Source: Alkalihalobacillus alcalophilus ATCC 27647 = CGMCC 1.3604 (lineage in GTDB: Bacteria; Bacillota; Bacilli; Bacillales; Bacillaceae_D). From it: a stretch of 53,273 nt of DNA. Each line of letters starts with the position of its first letter. Positions within the stretch are counted from its first letter, which is position 1. The position numbers and the translations under genes were made by a program. The DNA lies in assembly GCF_000292245.2 (NCBI RefSeq), contig NZ_ALPT02000028.1:1-53273 (forward strand), given 5' to 3'. Below, piece by piece: positions 16,838 through 25,887 of this stretch. The notes under the pieces are model-generated. The model ran no database searches and was not told where the DNA came from. It saw only the letters and a program-made list of their open reading frames with translations.

Positions 16838-18511
16838 CTATGCGTCAATCAAATAAACGAGCGATTCATATGGCTTTAAATGAAGAACTTCACTTAAATC
16901 ATCATTTTGTCGGTCATTTGATAAGAGTAATGTTGCTTTTTTCTCTAACCACTCCTTTGGCATATTAAACGCAGCCTCTTTTGCATAAAAGTTGTTAATG
17001 ACTAAAAGTTTTTGGTTGTTATACGTTCGTACATAAACAAATAGCTGCTCATTGTTATCTTCCAATAATTGATAATCTCCATATGTGATAATATCATATT
17101 GTTTGCGCATTTTGATCAATTTTTGATAATGATAAAAAATTGATCCTTCGTTTGCTACAGCATTCTCTGCATTAATTTCTTGATAATTATCAGCGATATC
17201 AATCCATGGAGTTCCCGTTGTAAATCCGGCCTGACTATCATTACTCCACTGCATCGGTGTTCGAGAATTATCTCTTGAACGCTCTTGAATAATCGTTAAA
17301 ATCTCATTTTCACTTTTGCCTGCTTCCTTTAACATTTGATAAGCATTTAACGTTTCGACATCACGGTACTTATCAATTGTAGTAAAATGTGGGTTAGTCA
17401 TCCCAAATTCTTCCCCTTGATAAATATAAGGTGTGCCTTGCATTAAGTGAATCGCCGTCGCCAGCATTTTCGCCGACTGCTCATGATATTCTTTGTCATT
17501 TCCATATCGACTTACAACACGTGGTTGATCATGGTTGCACCAAAAGAGAGCATTCCAGCCTCCTCCTTTGTGCATTTCTACTTGCCATGTTGAAAGAATA
17601 TTTTTTAACTCCTTAAAGTCAAATGGTTTAAGAGCCCATTTCTCTCCATTTAAATAATCAACTTTTAGATGATGAAAATTAAAGGTCATATTTAATTCTT
17701 GACGCTCTGGATTCGAATATTTAATACAATTCTCAATAGATGTTGAAGACATTTCTCCAACGGTCATATTTTGATACTTTGATAACACTTCTTGATTCAT
17801 TTCATGTAGGAACTCATGAACGCGTGGCCCATCTGTATAAAACCTACGTCCGTCTTTCTTTGGGTCTGTTTCATTTGGAAAGTTTTGATCCTTGGAAATC
17901 AAATTAATCACGTCTAAACGAAAGCCATCAATGCCTTTTTCAAACCAGAAATGCATCATCTCATAAACATGCTCTCGCAACTCTTCATTTTCCCAGTTTA
18001 AATCAGCTTGTGTTTGATCAAACAGGTGTAAAAAATATTGGCCTGTCTTCTCATCATATTTCCAAGCTGAGCCACCAAATTTTGATTGCCAATTTGTTGG
18101 TGCTTCTCCTTCAACTGGATCTTTCCAAATATAAAAATCTCGGTAGCGATTATCTTTTGATACACTCGCTTCTTTAAACCATTGATGCTCAGTTGACGTA
18201 TGATTAACGACTAAATCCATAATTAATTTCATTTCTCTTTTATGCACTTCTTCAAGAAGCTTTTCAAAGTCTTCCATCGTTCCATAATCGGGTTCAATCG
18301 CATAATAATCGGAAATATCATAACCATTGTCATTTTGTGGTGATGCATAAACAGGTGTTAACCAAATGACATCAACACCTAACATCTTTAAGTAATCAAG
18401 CTTTTCAATAATTCCATTGATATCTCCCAATCCATTTCCAGTCGTATCATTAAAACTTTTTGGATAAATTTGATAAACAACAGAACGTCTCCAAAATTCA
18501 TTCATCTTCAT
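16838..18511 (-). CDS. treA: Trehalose-6-phosphate hydrolase (phospho-alpha-1,1-glucosidase)
   Basis: This 557-residue GH13 enzyme has the catalytic set Asp200 (DGFRLDV), Glu253 (VGEMSS) and Asp328 (NHDQPR), with the usual early motif MDLVVNH. It hydrolyses trehalose-6-phosphate to glucose and glucose-6-phosphate in the cytoplasm after PTS uptake by TreP. It lies between treP and treR, which fixes the specificity against other GH13 members such as oligo-1,6-glucosidase. The ATG at 18511 is chosen since AAGGAG lies eight bases upstream; the GTG at 18520 would be only one base from it. The gene is also called treC. Confidence 0.95.
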   Translation of the reverse strand: MKMNEFWRRSVVYQIYPKSFNDTTGNGLGDINGIIEKLDYLKMLGVDVIWLTPVYASPQNDNGYDISDYYAIEPDYGTMEDFEKLLEEVHKREMKLIMDLVVNHTSTEHQWFKEASVSKDNRYRDFYIWKDPVEGEAPTNWQSKFGGSAWKYDEKTGQYFLHLFDQTQADLNWENEELREHVYEMMHFWFEKGIDGFRLDVINLISKDQNFPNETDPKKDGRRFYTDGPRVHEFLHEMNQEVLSKYQNMTVGEMSSTSIENCIKYSNPERQELNMTFNFHHLKVDYLNGEKWALKPFDFKELKNILSTWQVEMHKGGGWNALFWCNHDQPRVVSRYGNDKEYHEQSAKMLATAIHLMQGTPYIYQGEEFGMTNPHFTTIDKYRDVETLNAYQMLKEAGKSENEILTIIQERSRDNSRTPMQWSNDSQAGFTTGTPWIDIADNYQEINAENAVANEGSIFYHYQKLIKMRKQYDIITYGDYQLLEDNNEQLFVYVRTYNNQKLLVINNFYAKEAAFNMPKEWLEKKATLLLSNDRQNDDLSEVLHLKPYESLVYLIDA

Positions 18512-18527
18512 ATCATACACTCCTTAT

Positions 18528-18600
18528 TTATAAAGCTAAGTCCGTTTGAACAGAAGCAATTTTTCTCGAGCTTCTAACAGGCGTAGCTAGGGTATTCTTT
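18528..18600 (-). repeat. Dispersed copy of the palindromic repeat seen at 1-281
   Basis: On the minus strand this stretch reads CTAGCTACGCCTGTTAGAAG, then CTCGAGAAAAATTGCTTCTG and TTCAAACGGAC, followed by the treA ribosome binding site. It matches the end of one unit joined directly to the start of the next at 124-281, without the inner GAAGAC hairpin. In both places the element ends just before a Shine-Dalgarno sequence. Confidence 0.75.
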
Positions 18601-18606
18601 TATTGG

Positions 18607-18635
18607 AAAAGGCCATTAGCTTTTGACTAATGACC
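18607..18635 (-). terminator. Hairpin between treP and treA
   Basis: GGTCATTAG and CTAATGGCC (one mismatch) form a stem followed by TTTTCC on the minus strand. The T-run is short, so it is probably a weak or processing hairpin that lets treA expression differ from treP. Confidence 0.55.
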
Positions 18636-18647
18636 TCCAATATTCTT

Positions 18648-20060
18648 TTAATCAGTAATCTTTCTTGTCTTGCCATAAAAATACGTTAAAATAAGCGGTA
18701 AGAAGAAGGCAATCGCCATCCCAATCGCAAATACACCCCATTGTTCCGTAACGATTGAGAAGATTCCTGGTAACCCTCCTACCCCAATCGAAAAGGCCAT
18801 TACTGAATTCCAGGCAATCCATAGTCCACCAATTGCGGCACTAGTAATCGCAAAAACAAAAGGAAAACGATAGCGTAAATTCACTCCAAATAGAGCAGGT
18901 TCCGTAATTCCCAAATAAGCAGAAATCGATGATGTAACCGATAAACCTTTAATTTTTTCGTCTTTCACTAAGAAATTCATCGCAAGTGCTGCAGAACCTT
19001 GTGCAATATTCGATAGCACCAAAATCGGCCATAGGAATGTTCCACCAATCGTTCCAATTAGCTGCACATCAATGGCAAGGAATGTATGATGCATACCAGT
19101 AATAACTAATGGTGCATAGGATAAACCATACAATAATCCACCAACAGCCGCGACATTTTCAAATACCCAAACAAAAATATCTGTAATAAAGTTACCAATT
19201 GTAAATGTGACAGGTCCGATTAAGATAAACGCAAGGAAACCTGTTACAAGTAATGCGACTGGTGCAACCACCAATAATTGAAAACCTTCTGGAACGTTTC
19301 TCTTTAAGAAAATCTCCATTTTAGCAAGAATAAACGCCGCCACAAGAATTGGTAACACTTGTCCTTGATAACCCATTTGAGCTATCTCAAGACCGAATAA
19401 ATTCCAATAAGGCACTTCTCCAGCTTCAAGTGCAGCTCCATATGCCCATGCATTTAAAAGATCTGGGTGAACAAGAATTAAACCGAGAACAATCCCAAGT
19501 AATGGATTCCCTCCAAAACGTTTAACAGCCGACCAACCAATCAAAGCAGGTAAAAAAGCAAAGGCTGTTCCAGCTATTAAATTAATAATATTAGCAAAGT
19601 CAGCCCATTGCGGATACATCTCAACTAAAGATTGTTCGCCAAAAATCCCTGTTGCAGTAAGAATGTTATTAATCCCTAATAAAAGACCAGCTGTTACAAT
19701 CGCAGGTAAAATCGGAATAAAAATATCTGCTAATGTTTTGATTGCACGTTTAAGCGGATTCATCTTTTTGGAAGCCTTCGCTTTAACTTCCTCTTTTGAA
19801 ACTTCTTCAATTTGAGTCTCATTTGTAAGCTCTTTGTAAACCATTTCAACAAGCTTCGGTCCAATAATGACTTGAAATTGACCGTCCGTCGCAAACGTTC
19901 CTTTGACGACATCCACCTTTTCTAAAGCTTTTTTATCGACTTTATCGTCATCTTTTAATACAAAACGAAGTCTAGTGACACAGTGGGTAGCAGAATCAAT
20001 ATTCTCCTCGCCACCAATCGCCGCTAGTATCTCCTTTGCCGCTTTTTTTGGATCGCTCAT
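18648..20060 (-). CDS. treP: PTS trehalose-specific EIIBC component
   Basis: This 470-residue transporter, the same length as B. subtilis TreP, begins with an EIIB domain (DSATHCVTRLRF, phosphorylated Cys27), followed from about 105 by an EIIC domain with about ten membrane helices and motifs such as GMHHTFLAID and GITEPALFGVNLR. It imports trehalose and phosphorylates it to trehalose-6-phosphate; the EIIA function must come from another EIIA. The ATG at 20060 follows GGGAGGATAAT. It is the first gene of the tre operon, with a cre site 12 bases upstream and TreR-like palindromes further up. Confidence 0.95.
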   Translation of the reverse strand: MSDPKKAAKEILAAIGGEENIDSATHCVTRLRFVLKDDDKVDKKALEKVDVVKGTFATDGQFQVIIGPKLVEMVYKELTNETQIEEVSKEEVKAKASKKMNPLKRAIKTLADIFIPILPAIVTAGLLLGINNILTATGIFGEQSLVEMYPQWADFANIINLIAGTAFAFLPALIGWSAVKRFGGNPLLGIVLGLILVHPDLLNAWAYGAALEAGEVPYWNLFGLEIAQMGYQGQVLPILVAAFILAKMEIFLKRNVPEGFQLLVVAPVALLVTGFLAFILIGPVTFTIGNFITDIFVWVFENVAAVGGLLYGLSYAPLVITGMHHTFLAIDVQLIGTIGGTFLWPILVLSNIAQGSAALAMNFLVKDEKIKGLSVTSSISAYLGITEPALFGVNLRYRFPFVFAITSAAIGGLWIAWNSVMAFSIGVGGLPGIFSIVTEQWGVFAIGMAIAFFLPLILTYFYGKTRKITD

Positions 20061-20071
20061 ATTATCCTCCC

Positions 20072-20085
20072 TGTTACCGTTTTCA
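20072..20085 (-). promoter_or_regulatory. CcpA cre site before treP
   Basis: On the minus strand TGAAAACGGTAACA fits the cre consensus TGWNANCGNTNWCA at every fixed position. Its place between the operators and the treP ribosome binding site suggests carbon catabolite repression by roadblock. Confidence 0.75.
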
Positions 20086-20111
20086 TAAAATATAAAAAAA
20101 TTGAACTCATG

Positions 20112-20159
20112 TTGTATATACAAGTTGATTCGACATTAATTTTAACTTGTATATACATG
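20112..20159. promoter_or_regulatory. Two TreR-like operators upstream of treP
   Basis: TTGTATATACAA (20112-20123) is a perfect palindrome and CTTGTATATACATG (20146-20159) a close second copy; their starts are 34 bp apart. B. subtilis TreR binds palindromes of this sequence type. The region between should hold the treP promoter, but I cannot assign its -35 and -10 with certainty. Confidence 0.75.
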
Positions 20160-20337
20160 TTTCGTCAATCTTTTTATTTCTATTAGATTTCTCTATTCTT
20201 TTCCTCTTATTTGGCTTCTTAAAACGCTTCATTCAATAAAAACCGTCACAGTTTGTATCAAGTAGAGAACCTCTCAACTTATCTTGCTCGATTAGGCCCC
20301 TTAATATATTTATAATTTTGCTATCTTTAATGAAAAT

Positions 20338-20387
20338 AAAAAAGTAGATGAGGAAGCATTCACCAATGCTCTCATCTACTTTTTTTA
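20338..20387. terminator. Bidirectional terminator between treP and the aminotransferase unit
   Basis: GTAGATGAG-G-AAGCATT pairs with AATGCT-CT-CATCTAC (20344-20379), with A-runs before and seven T after. On the minus strand it would end the transcript that carries the 51-bp repeat array. Confidence 0.85.
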
Positions 20388-20450
20388 TTTTCCCACATCT
20401 TTTTATGGACTTTATTCGTTTATTCGAACTCTAATTCGGTTAAGGCCACA

Positions 20451-20975
20451 GTTTCATTACTTATTAATGTTTTTTCGTATCGTAATTCCGTTCAGGCCTG
20501 AGTTTCATTACCTATTAACAGTTTTTCGCTCCTTTTTTCCGCCCAAACTTGAGTTTCATTACCTATTAACTTTTTTCGCCCCCTAATTTCGCCCAGGTCT
20601 GAGTTTCATTACCTATTAAGAGTTTTTCGCTCCTTAATTCACCCCAGTCCCAGTTTTCATTACCTATTAACTTTTTTTCGCTCCTTATTTCCGCCCAAAC
20701 CTGAGTTTCATTACCTATTAACTTTTTTTCGCTCCTTATTTCCGCCCAGGTCTGAGTTTCATTACTTATTAACTTTTTTTCGCCCCCTAATTTCTCCCAG
20801 TCCCAGTTTTCATTACTTATTAACTTTTTTTCGCTCCCTAATTTCTCCCAGTCCCAGTTTTCATTACTTATTAACTTTTTTTCGCCCCCTAATTTCGCCC
20901 AGTCCCAGTTTTCATTACCTATTAACAGTTTTTCGCTCCCTATTTCCTCCTAGGCCCTAGTTTCATTACCTATTC
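20451..20975 (-). repeat. Eleven tandem copies of a 51-bp repeat
   Basis: The core GTTTCATTAC(C/T)TATTAA recurs at 20451, 20502, 20553, 20603, 20653, 20704, 20755, 20806, 20857, 20908 and 20960, giving periods of 50-52 bp. The rest of each unit is also similar (TTTTTCGCTCCTTATTTCCG type), so these are not CRISPR spacers. The array lies between the aminotransferase stop codon and a terminator, so it should form a long 3' untranslated region. On the minus strand one frame of 17 codons per unit is open across about seven units (motif LISNENWDWEKLGSEKK), but it has stops at both ends, a one-base shift and no start codon. Confidence 0.92.
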
Positions 20976-20989
20976 CCTTTTACATTCAT

Positions 20990-22339
20990 TCACTCTTCCA
21001 TCGGTAATACCGTTCTTATCGCTTGAACAACTGTGCTTACGAGCGTATCACATTGCTCGTCGGTAATAATAAGGGGCGGTGCTAAGGAGAGGACATTGTT
21101 ATAGTTTGCAACCGTTGCTCCGTTTTTGCCAATGATGACTCCAGCCTCTTTACAAGAAGCAATGATTTTATTGAGGAAGCTCACATCTAATGGTTGTTTA
21201 CTTACCTTATTTTTGACTAGCTCCAAACCAATTAAGAGACCTTTTCCACGAATATCACCTATATTGGCATGATCTTCCAATTGCTCAACAAGCTTTTTTT
21301 TCAACTTCTCTCCTTGTATTTTAGAGCGTTCAAATAGCCTTTCCTCTTCCATAATTTGAATATTACGAGAAGCGACGGCACAAGAAGCCGGATGTCCGCC
21401 AAATGTGTTCACATGGCGTAAATAATCATATTTTTCTGACCCTTGGAAGGCTTCATAAATTTCCTTTTTTACCGCTGTGGCTGCTAACGGTAAATAGCCA
21501 CTCGTAATCCCTTTAGCCATCGTAATAATATCGGGCTTGACTTCATAATTCATAAAACCAAATGGTTCGCCTGTCCTTCCAAAGCCACAAATCACTTCAT
21601 CCACAATTAAAAGAACACCATTCTCGGCACAAATATCGGCAACAGCTCCCATATAATCATCAGGTGGTATTAAAATTCCTCCACCCGTAATAATCGGCTC
21701 CATAATACAAGCTGCTACCGTCTCTTTCATTTCCCAAACAATGGCTTCCTCTATTGCCTTCGTTTCAGAGCGTTCCCTTGCACTCTCTTCCCTTTTTAAT
21801 GGATTCCGATATAAATCTGGAGGCCGCACATGAATAAACCCTGATGATAATGGTTCATACTTATATTTCCGTTCTGCTTGACCTGTTGCCGCGAGTGTCG
21901 TCATCGTATTCCCATGATAAGAACGATATCTAGAAATAATTTTATGTCGACTCGATTCTCCCTTTTGATGATGATATTGCCTTGCAATTTTAAAAGCGGT
22001 CTCATTTGCTTCAGAGCCACTATTTGAAAAATAAATGACATAACCGCCGCCGAGCAACTCATTTATTTGAGCTGCTAATTCAATGGCAGGCTGATGGCTT
22101 TGCGTCAATGGATAATAAGCTAGTTGTTTCATTTGCTCGGCGGCAACCTCTGCTAGTTCCTTTCGTCCATAGCCAACATTGACACACCATAGTCCAGACA
22201 TCGCATCCAAATATTGCTTCCCATCTTTATCCGTAATCGTGACACCATCTGCTTCCTTGACAATCACCGTCTCATTCGGGTTATAAGGCTTCATAGAATG
22301 CCAAAGAAAGTCTTTATCTTGTTTATATAAATCCCCCAC
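20990..22339 (-). CDS. Class III aminotransferase (YhxA-like)
   Basis: This 449-residue PLP enzyme of the omega-amino acid:pyruvate / adenosylmethionine-8-amino-7-oxononanoate aminotransferase family has NSGSEANETA (about 106-115), LLIVDEVICGFGRTG (Asp247 against the PLP nitrogen) and MAKGITSGYLPL with Schiff-base Lys276. Length and motifs match B. subtilis YhxA. The amino donor and acceptor are not readable from sequence, and no biotin or GABA genes adjoin it. The GTG at 22339 follows GGAGGTGTTAAA. Downstream of its stop codon is the unusual 51-bp repeat array; upstream is the end of the ABC-2 permease operon. Confidence 0.9.
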   Translation of the reverse strand: MGDLYKQDKDFLWHSMKPYNPNETVIVKEADGVTITDKDGKQYLDAMSGLWCVNVGYGRKELAEVAAEQMKQLAYYPLTQSHQPAIELAAQINELLGGGYVIYFSNSGSEANETAFKIARQYHHQKGESSRHKIISRYRSYHGNTMTTLAATGQAERKYKYEPLSSGFIHVRPPDLYRNPLKREESARERSETKAIEEAIVWEMKETVAACIMEPIITGGGILIPPDDYMGAVADICAENGVLLIVDEVICGFGRTGEPFGFMNYEVKPDIITMAKGITSGYLPLAATAVKKEIYEAFQGSEKYDYLRHVNTFGGHPASCAVASRNIQIMEEERLFERSKIQGEKLKKKLVEQLEDHANIGDIRGKGLLIGLELVKNKVSKQPLDVSFLNKIIASCKEAGVIIGKNGATVANYNNVLSLAPPLIITDEQCDTLVSTVVQAIRTVLPMEE

Positions 22340-22369
22340 TTTAACACCTCCACAACAAATGTATTATGT

Positions 22370-22404
22370 TCATACAAAAAAAGAGAAAGGTTTCCTCCTC
22401 TCTC
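22370..22404 (-). terminator. Terminator after the LnrN-like permease gene
   Basis: On the minus strand AGAGAGG-AGGAAA-CCTTTCTCT is followed by TTTTTTTG. It ends the two-component/ABC operon and precedes the aminotransferase start. Confidence 0.7.
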
Positions 22405-22440
22405 CATCTTATGAAACCAAAAGCTCGGACATGTGTTTCA

Positions 22441-23517
22441 TTACCCTTTTTTATATTTCATTCGTTTTTCCATTAAGTTTAAGCCTACGCCCATACAGAA
22501 AGCACTTATGCCAAATAGGATCGAGGCAGGAAGGAGAAATTGTTCAAAACTCCATTGATAAACTGTTGCTCCTTTTAACATTTCTAAACCGTAGCTGGTG
22601 GGAGAAAACTTCGATAATAATAAAATCAAGTCTGATGAAACAAATTCGAGTGGGAAAAAGGCCCCACCTAACATAGCCATACTGACCGAGATAAACGGAA
22701 CAATGCCATTTAATTGCCTGACATTTGTAACGAAACCGCTTATTAAAATCCCTAAGGATACAAGAGCAAGCAAATATGGAATAACAGCAATTAAAACGAC
22801 CAAAAATCCTCCATAAAAATGGACACCAACGATAAACTTAAAGATAAAATAAATAATTAATAGTTGGATATAACCAATTTGAAAACTAAACAATATTTGC
22901 CCTAGATACATTTCCATTTTTGTTGTTGGTGAAAGAATGACCCGATCCCATAAACCAAATTCCTTTTGATATAATATCGATTGGCTCGAAAAGGAAATCG
23001 TATAAAAGACAAAAAATAAACTGAATCCGAATAAAGCATGCAGGGTCATATCAAATGGCAAACCCTCTTCATTAGAGAATGATTCATACTTTGTATAAGT
23101 CTTCGCTGAAAATGTTTTTAATTCAAGCTCATTTTCACTAAGTCGTTTTTGTTTAAAATAAGTGCTCATCTCCGCTTCTACTAAACTCTTATATTCAGAT
23201 TGTCGTGATAAAAATAATTGATAACTTTGCTCCTCTAAATGGACTGCCAAATCATAGGCTTGATTCGCTAAACCAGAACGAATATTCGTTTCACTTCTAA
23301 TTTCAAAACGAAGAGCTTTTCCTTCATTTAATTTATTGACCTCAGCCATCAGTTGTTCTTCAGATAAACTATTAGAAAAAATAGGTACCGTTTTTTCAGC
23401 TGTACTTCCTCCTTGCCCCATGACAATCGCAAAGATGACCGTTAAAAAAATTGTCCCGATTAGACTAAGTGGATTTCTTAGAACTTGCTTCCACTCTCCC
23501 CAAATTATCGCTCTCAT
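22441..23517 (-). CDS. ABC-2 type permease, LnrN-like
   Basis: This 358-residue permease has one N-terminal helix (about 17-34), an extracellular domain of about 130 residues with YQLFLSRQSEYKSLVEAEMS, then five C-terminal helices (from about 160) of the ABC-2 type. It is the second of two permeases after one ATPase, as in B. subtilis lnrLMN (yfiLMN), where the complex removes linear polyene antibiotics. Its ATG overlaps the stop codon of the preceding permease by 4 bp (ATGA), so translation is coupled. The substrate here is not readable; only the module type is inferred. Confidence 0.88.
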   Translation of the reverse strand: MRAIIWGEWKQVLRNPLSLIGTIFLTVIFAIVMGQGGSTAEKTVPIFSNSLSEEQLMAEVNKLNEGKALRFEIRSETNIRSGLANQAYDLAVHLEEQSYQLFLSRQSEYKSLVEAEMSTYFKQKRLSENELELKTFSAKTYTKYESFSNEEGLPFDMTLHALFGFSLFFVFYTISFSSQSILYQKEFGLWDRVILSPTTKMEMYLGQILFSFQIGYIQLLIIYFIFKFIVGVHFYGGFLVVLIAVIPYLLALVSLGILISGFVTNVRQLNGIVPFISVSMAMLGGAFFPLEFVSSDLILLLSKFSPTSYGLEMLKGATVYQWSFEQFLLPASILFGISAFCMGVGLNLMEKRMKYKKG

Positions 23518-24761
23518 TGAACATCACCTCTTCTTGTAAAAATCAAAAGAGAGACTACAAAACAAAAGAAAGAAAAAAGGATAACTGTAGGAAAAATAGA
23601 TGAAATATCTTTTAAAGTACCACCGACCATCGCGACAAAATATCCTTCCATCGCAACTCCATTTGGTGTAAACCCTGCAATATTAGCAAGGACTGGAGAA
23701 TAGGAATGAACATAACCAAAACTCCCACCTATAAACGATAGTAAGGCCACACCAACATAGGAAAATGCACTAACCGCTCTATATGAATTTGTTAAAAAAT
23801 TGATCGCTGTTAATACCGTTGTAATTCCTCCAACCATCAAGCTTAGACAACTTGACACAATTAGAAATAACCCGATATTATCCCAGCTAACTTGATAAAC
23901 AAAATAGCTAAAAATAAAGATAATACTAATTTGCAAAAAGGCGATAATAAAGCTCGACAGCCATTTGGTTAACATATAATAAATAAAAGGGAGATTAGCC
24001 ACTTTTAATCTCATAAAAATATGCGAGAATTTTTCAGTCATTGCATAACTAGCAACAAAGGAAGTTCCAAATAAAACAAACATCGTCACCATACCAACCG
24101 CGTAATAATCAAATCCCGAAATCAGACGATTGGTTACAACGATTTCTTCTTTAAAATTTTTAGGGTCATTTAATAGAGATGAATCAACATGTTCATTTAA
24201 AAACGTTAATTCCAGTTCGAAATGAATTTGCTGAAAGAAATGGTTCATCATTTGTTCAATAATGGACAGATAAATTCGATTTTCATTCACTGTAATCGAA
24301 AGCGGTAAAAGCTCTCCTGATTGAAAAAATAGATAATCCCAAAAAGCGATCCGATAACCTCGTTCCACGATAAAAATCCCAGCATATTGCTCAGAATCAA
24401 TCGCCTTTTCTACAGAAGTTTCCTCGTTAAATTGAACCATAAACTCCTCTTCAGTAAACATTTCCTCTCTCAAAATTTCAGGAATAGAAAAAGCTCTTGC
24501 TTCGTCTAAAATACTTTTAATCTGCTCCGCCTCTAAACCTCTACTTTCCAAAATGGCTTTATATTGATTCAATGATTCTTGTAAATCTTCTTCCTCAACG
24601 ACTGCTAAATGTAGCATTGCTCTATCTTCACTTCCACCAATATTTCCAATCGCCGTTCCTAATATTCCTATTAAAACAACAGGCATCAGTAATAGAACAA
24701 GAAGCTCCATCCGATCATGTAAAATCAGTTTCAAATCTTTTTTAATTAATGCAAAAAACAC
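23514..24761 (-). CDS. ABC-2 type permease, LnrM-like
   Basis: This 415-residue ABC-2 permease has a first helix at about 20-40 (LLVLLLMPVVLIGILGTAIG), a large extracellular insertion (about 50-215) and five to six helices toward the C-terminus (AVGMVTMFVLFGTSFVASYAM and following). It forms the likely heterodimeric membrane part with the next gene. It starts 12 bases after the ATPase stop codon with a GTG preceded by AAGGGGGGA, and ends overlapping the next permease by 4 bp. The gene order matches lnrL-lnrM-lnrN of B. subtilis. Confidence 0.88.
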   Translation of the reverse strand: MFFALIKKDLKLILHDRMELLVLLLMPVVLIGILGTAIGNIGGSEDRAMLHLAVVEEEDLQESLNQYKAILESRGLEAEQIKSILDEARAFSIPEILREEMFTEEEFMVQFNEETSVEKAIDSEQYAGIFIVERGYRIAFWDYLFFQSGELLPLSITVNENRIYLSIIEQMMNHFFQQIHFELELTFLNEHVDSSLLNDPKNFKEEIVVTNRLISGFDYYAVGMVTMFVLFGTSFVASYAMTEKFSHIFMRLKVANLPFIYYMLTKWLSSFIIAFLQISIIFIFSYFVYQVSWDNIGLFLIVSSCLSLMVGGITTVLTAINFLTNSYRAVSAFSYVGVALLSFIGGSFGYVHSYSPVLANIAGFTPNGVAMEGYFVAMVGGTLKDISSIFPTVILFSFFCFVVSLLIFTRRGDVQ

Positions 24762-24773
24762 ACCCCTCCCCCC

Positions 24774-25706
24774 TTAATCTCTTAAATTTCTGCCAGTCAA
24801 ATGTAAAAAAACGTCTTCTAATGTTGGTGATTTTACTTCTAACGCCTTAATTTTGACACCTATTTCATTTGATTGGTTCACTAATAAGTCAAATAAATCA
24901 TAAGAATGGGGGGCAATAATTTTATAAACTAGTTCCGATTTTTGTGATACTTTAAATGCTTCATTCTGTTTGAGCCGTTCATATAGAGCTTCATTGCTTT
25001 GCATGATCGCAAGCTCTACCGTTTGATCCGAAGATAATATAGCCTTAAGCTCCGAAATGGTCCCTGAAGCAATGATATTCCCTTGATCCATTATATAAAC
25101 TCTGTCACATACCGCCTCAACCTCCTCCATATAATGGCTTGTGTATAATACCGTAACATTACTCTCTGATTGTAACTGCCTTACTAAGTTCAAAATATGA
25201 TTTCTTGATTGCGGATCAATCCCGACAGTCGGTTCATCCATGATTAAAAACTCTGGTTGATGGAGCATAGAGGCTGCGATATTTAAACGCCTCTTCATCC
25301 CACCTGAGTACGTCTTTACTCGATCCTTTTTTCGTTCATATAGTCCAACCAATTTTAGCGTTTCTTCTATTCTTTGTTTTAATCGTTTAGAATCCATTTT
25401 ATAAATTTTTCCAAAGAATAAGAGGTTATCTTCAGCAGAAAGCTCATGATATAAAGCAATTTCTTGTGGGACAACACCAACGATTTTTCGCATTTCTTTT
25501 GGATTTTCCCAAACTACTTTTCCATTTAAACGAACTTCACCACTAGTAGGTTTTAATGAGGATGCGATGAGTGAAATAGCAGTAGATTTTCCTGCTCCAT
25601 TTGGCCCTAGTAACCCAACTGACTCCCCTTTTTCTAAAAAAAGATTAATCCCTTTTACGGCTTCGTTCTTCTTATATTTCTTTTTTAAATTGACGACCTC
25701 AATCAT
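24774..25706 (-). CDS. ABC transporter ATP-binding protein, LnrL-like
   Basis: This 310-residue ATPase has Walker A GPNGAGKST (about 34-42), Q-loop VPQE, signature YSGGMKRR, Walker B FLIMDEPTVGID and switch SHYME. A C-terminal extension of about 85 residues (to LEDVFLHLTGRNLRD) is typical of drug-export ATPases of the NatA/LnrL/YhaQ type. It energises the two permeases that follow. GGAGG lies seven bases before the ATG. A terminator separates it from the response regulator gene, and a palindrome TGACTTTAGTCA (25799-25810) sits in its upstream region, so expression probably depends on the adjacent two-component system. Confidence 0.92.
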   Translation of the reverse strand: MIEVVNLKKKYKKNEAVKGINLFLEKGESVGLLGPNGAGKSTAISLIASSLKPTSGEVRLNGKVVWENPKEMRKIVGVVPQEIALYHELSAEDNLLFFGKIYKMDSKRLKQRIEETLKLVGLYERKKDRVKTYSGGMKRRLNIAASMLHQPEFLIMDEPTVGIDPQSRNHILNLVRQLQSESNVTVLYTSHYMEEVEAVCDRVYIMDQGNIIASGTISELKAILSSDQTVELAIMQSNEALYERLKQNEAFKVSQKSELVYKIIAPHSYDLFDLLVNQSNEIGVKIKALEVKSPTLEDVFLHLTGRNLRD

Positions 25707-25771
25707 CTAACAGCCTCCTTACCGTTATCTATCTATAGCTTAAACCTTTAATAAAAATCGCCCTACTATAA

Positions 25772-25812
25772 AAAGTCATTTCCTATGTACCTGAGTAGTG
25801 ACTTTAGTCATT
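25772..25812 (-). promoter_or_regulatory. Candidate response-regulator operator before the ABC operon
   Basis: A perfect palindrome TGACT-TT-AGTCA (25799-25810) and a second AGTCATTT half (25774-25781) lie in the 145-bp gap before the ATPase gene. A TATAGT -10-like sequence follows on the minus strand with no good -35, as expected for an activated promoter. The link to the LuxR-type regulator next door is inference. Confidence 0.4.
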
Positions 25813-25841
25813 TTTAGAAATCACAAAATCATTAATTCCCA

Positions 25842-25878
25842 CAAAAAACCCCTAAAAGCACATCAAGCGACTTTTAGG
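25842..25878 (-). terminator. Terminator after the response regulator gene
   Basis: CCTAAAAG (25851-25858) pairs with CTTTTAGG (25871-25878), followed on the minus strand by GGTTTTTTG. It separates the sensor/regulator pair from the ABC operon. Confidence 0.82.
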
Positions 25879-25887
25879 AGCACCTAT

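Noticed and set aside
20575..20953. Protein made of 17-residue repeats on the minus strand
   Set aside because: The open frame has no ATG, GTG or TTG in phase, meets TAG at its beginning and a one-base shift near its end, and follows another gene's stop codon directly.
20451..20975. CRISPR array
   Set aside because: The period is regular, but the segments between the cores are similar to each other rather than unique, and no cas genes are near.
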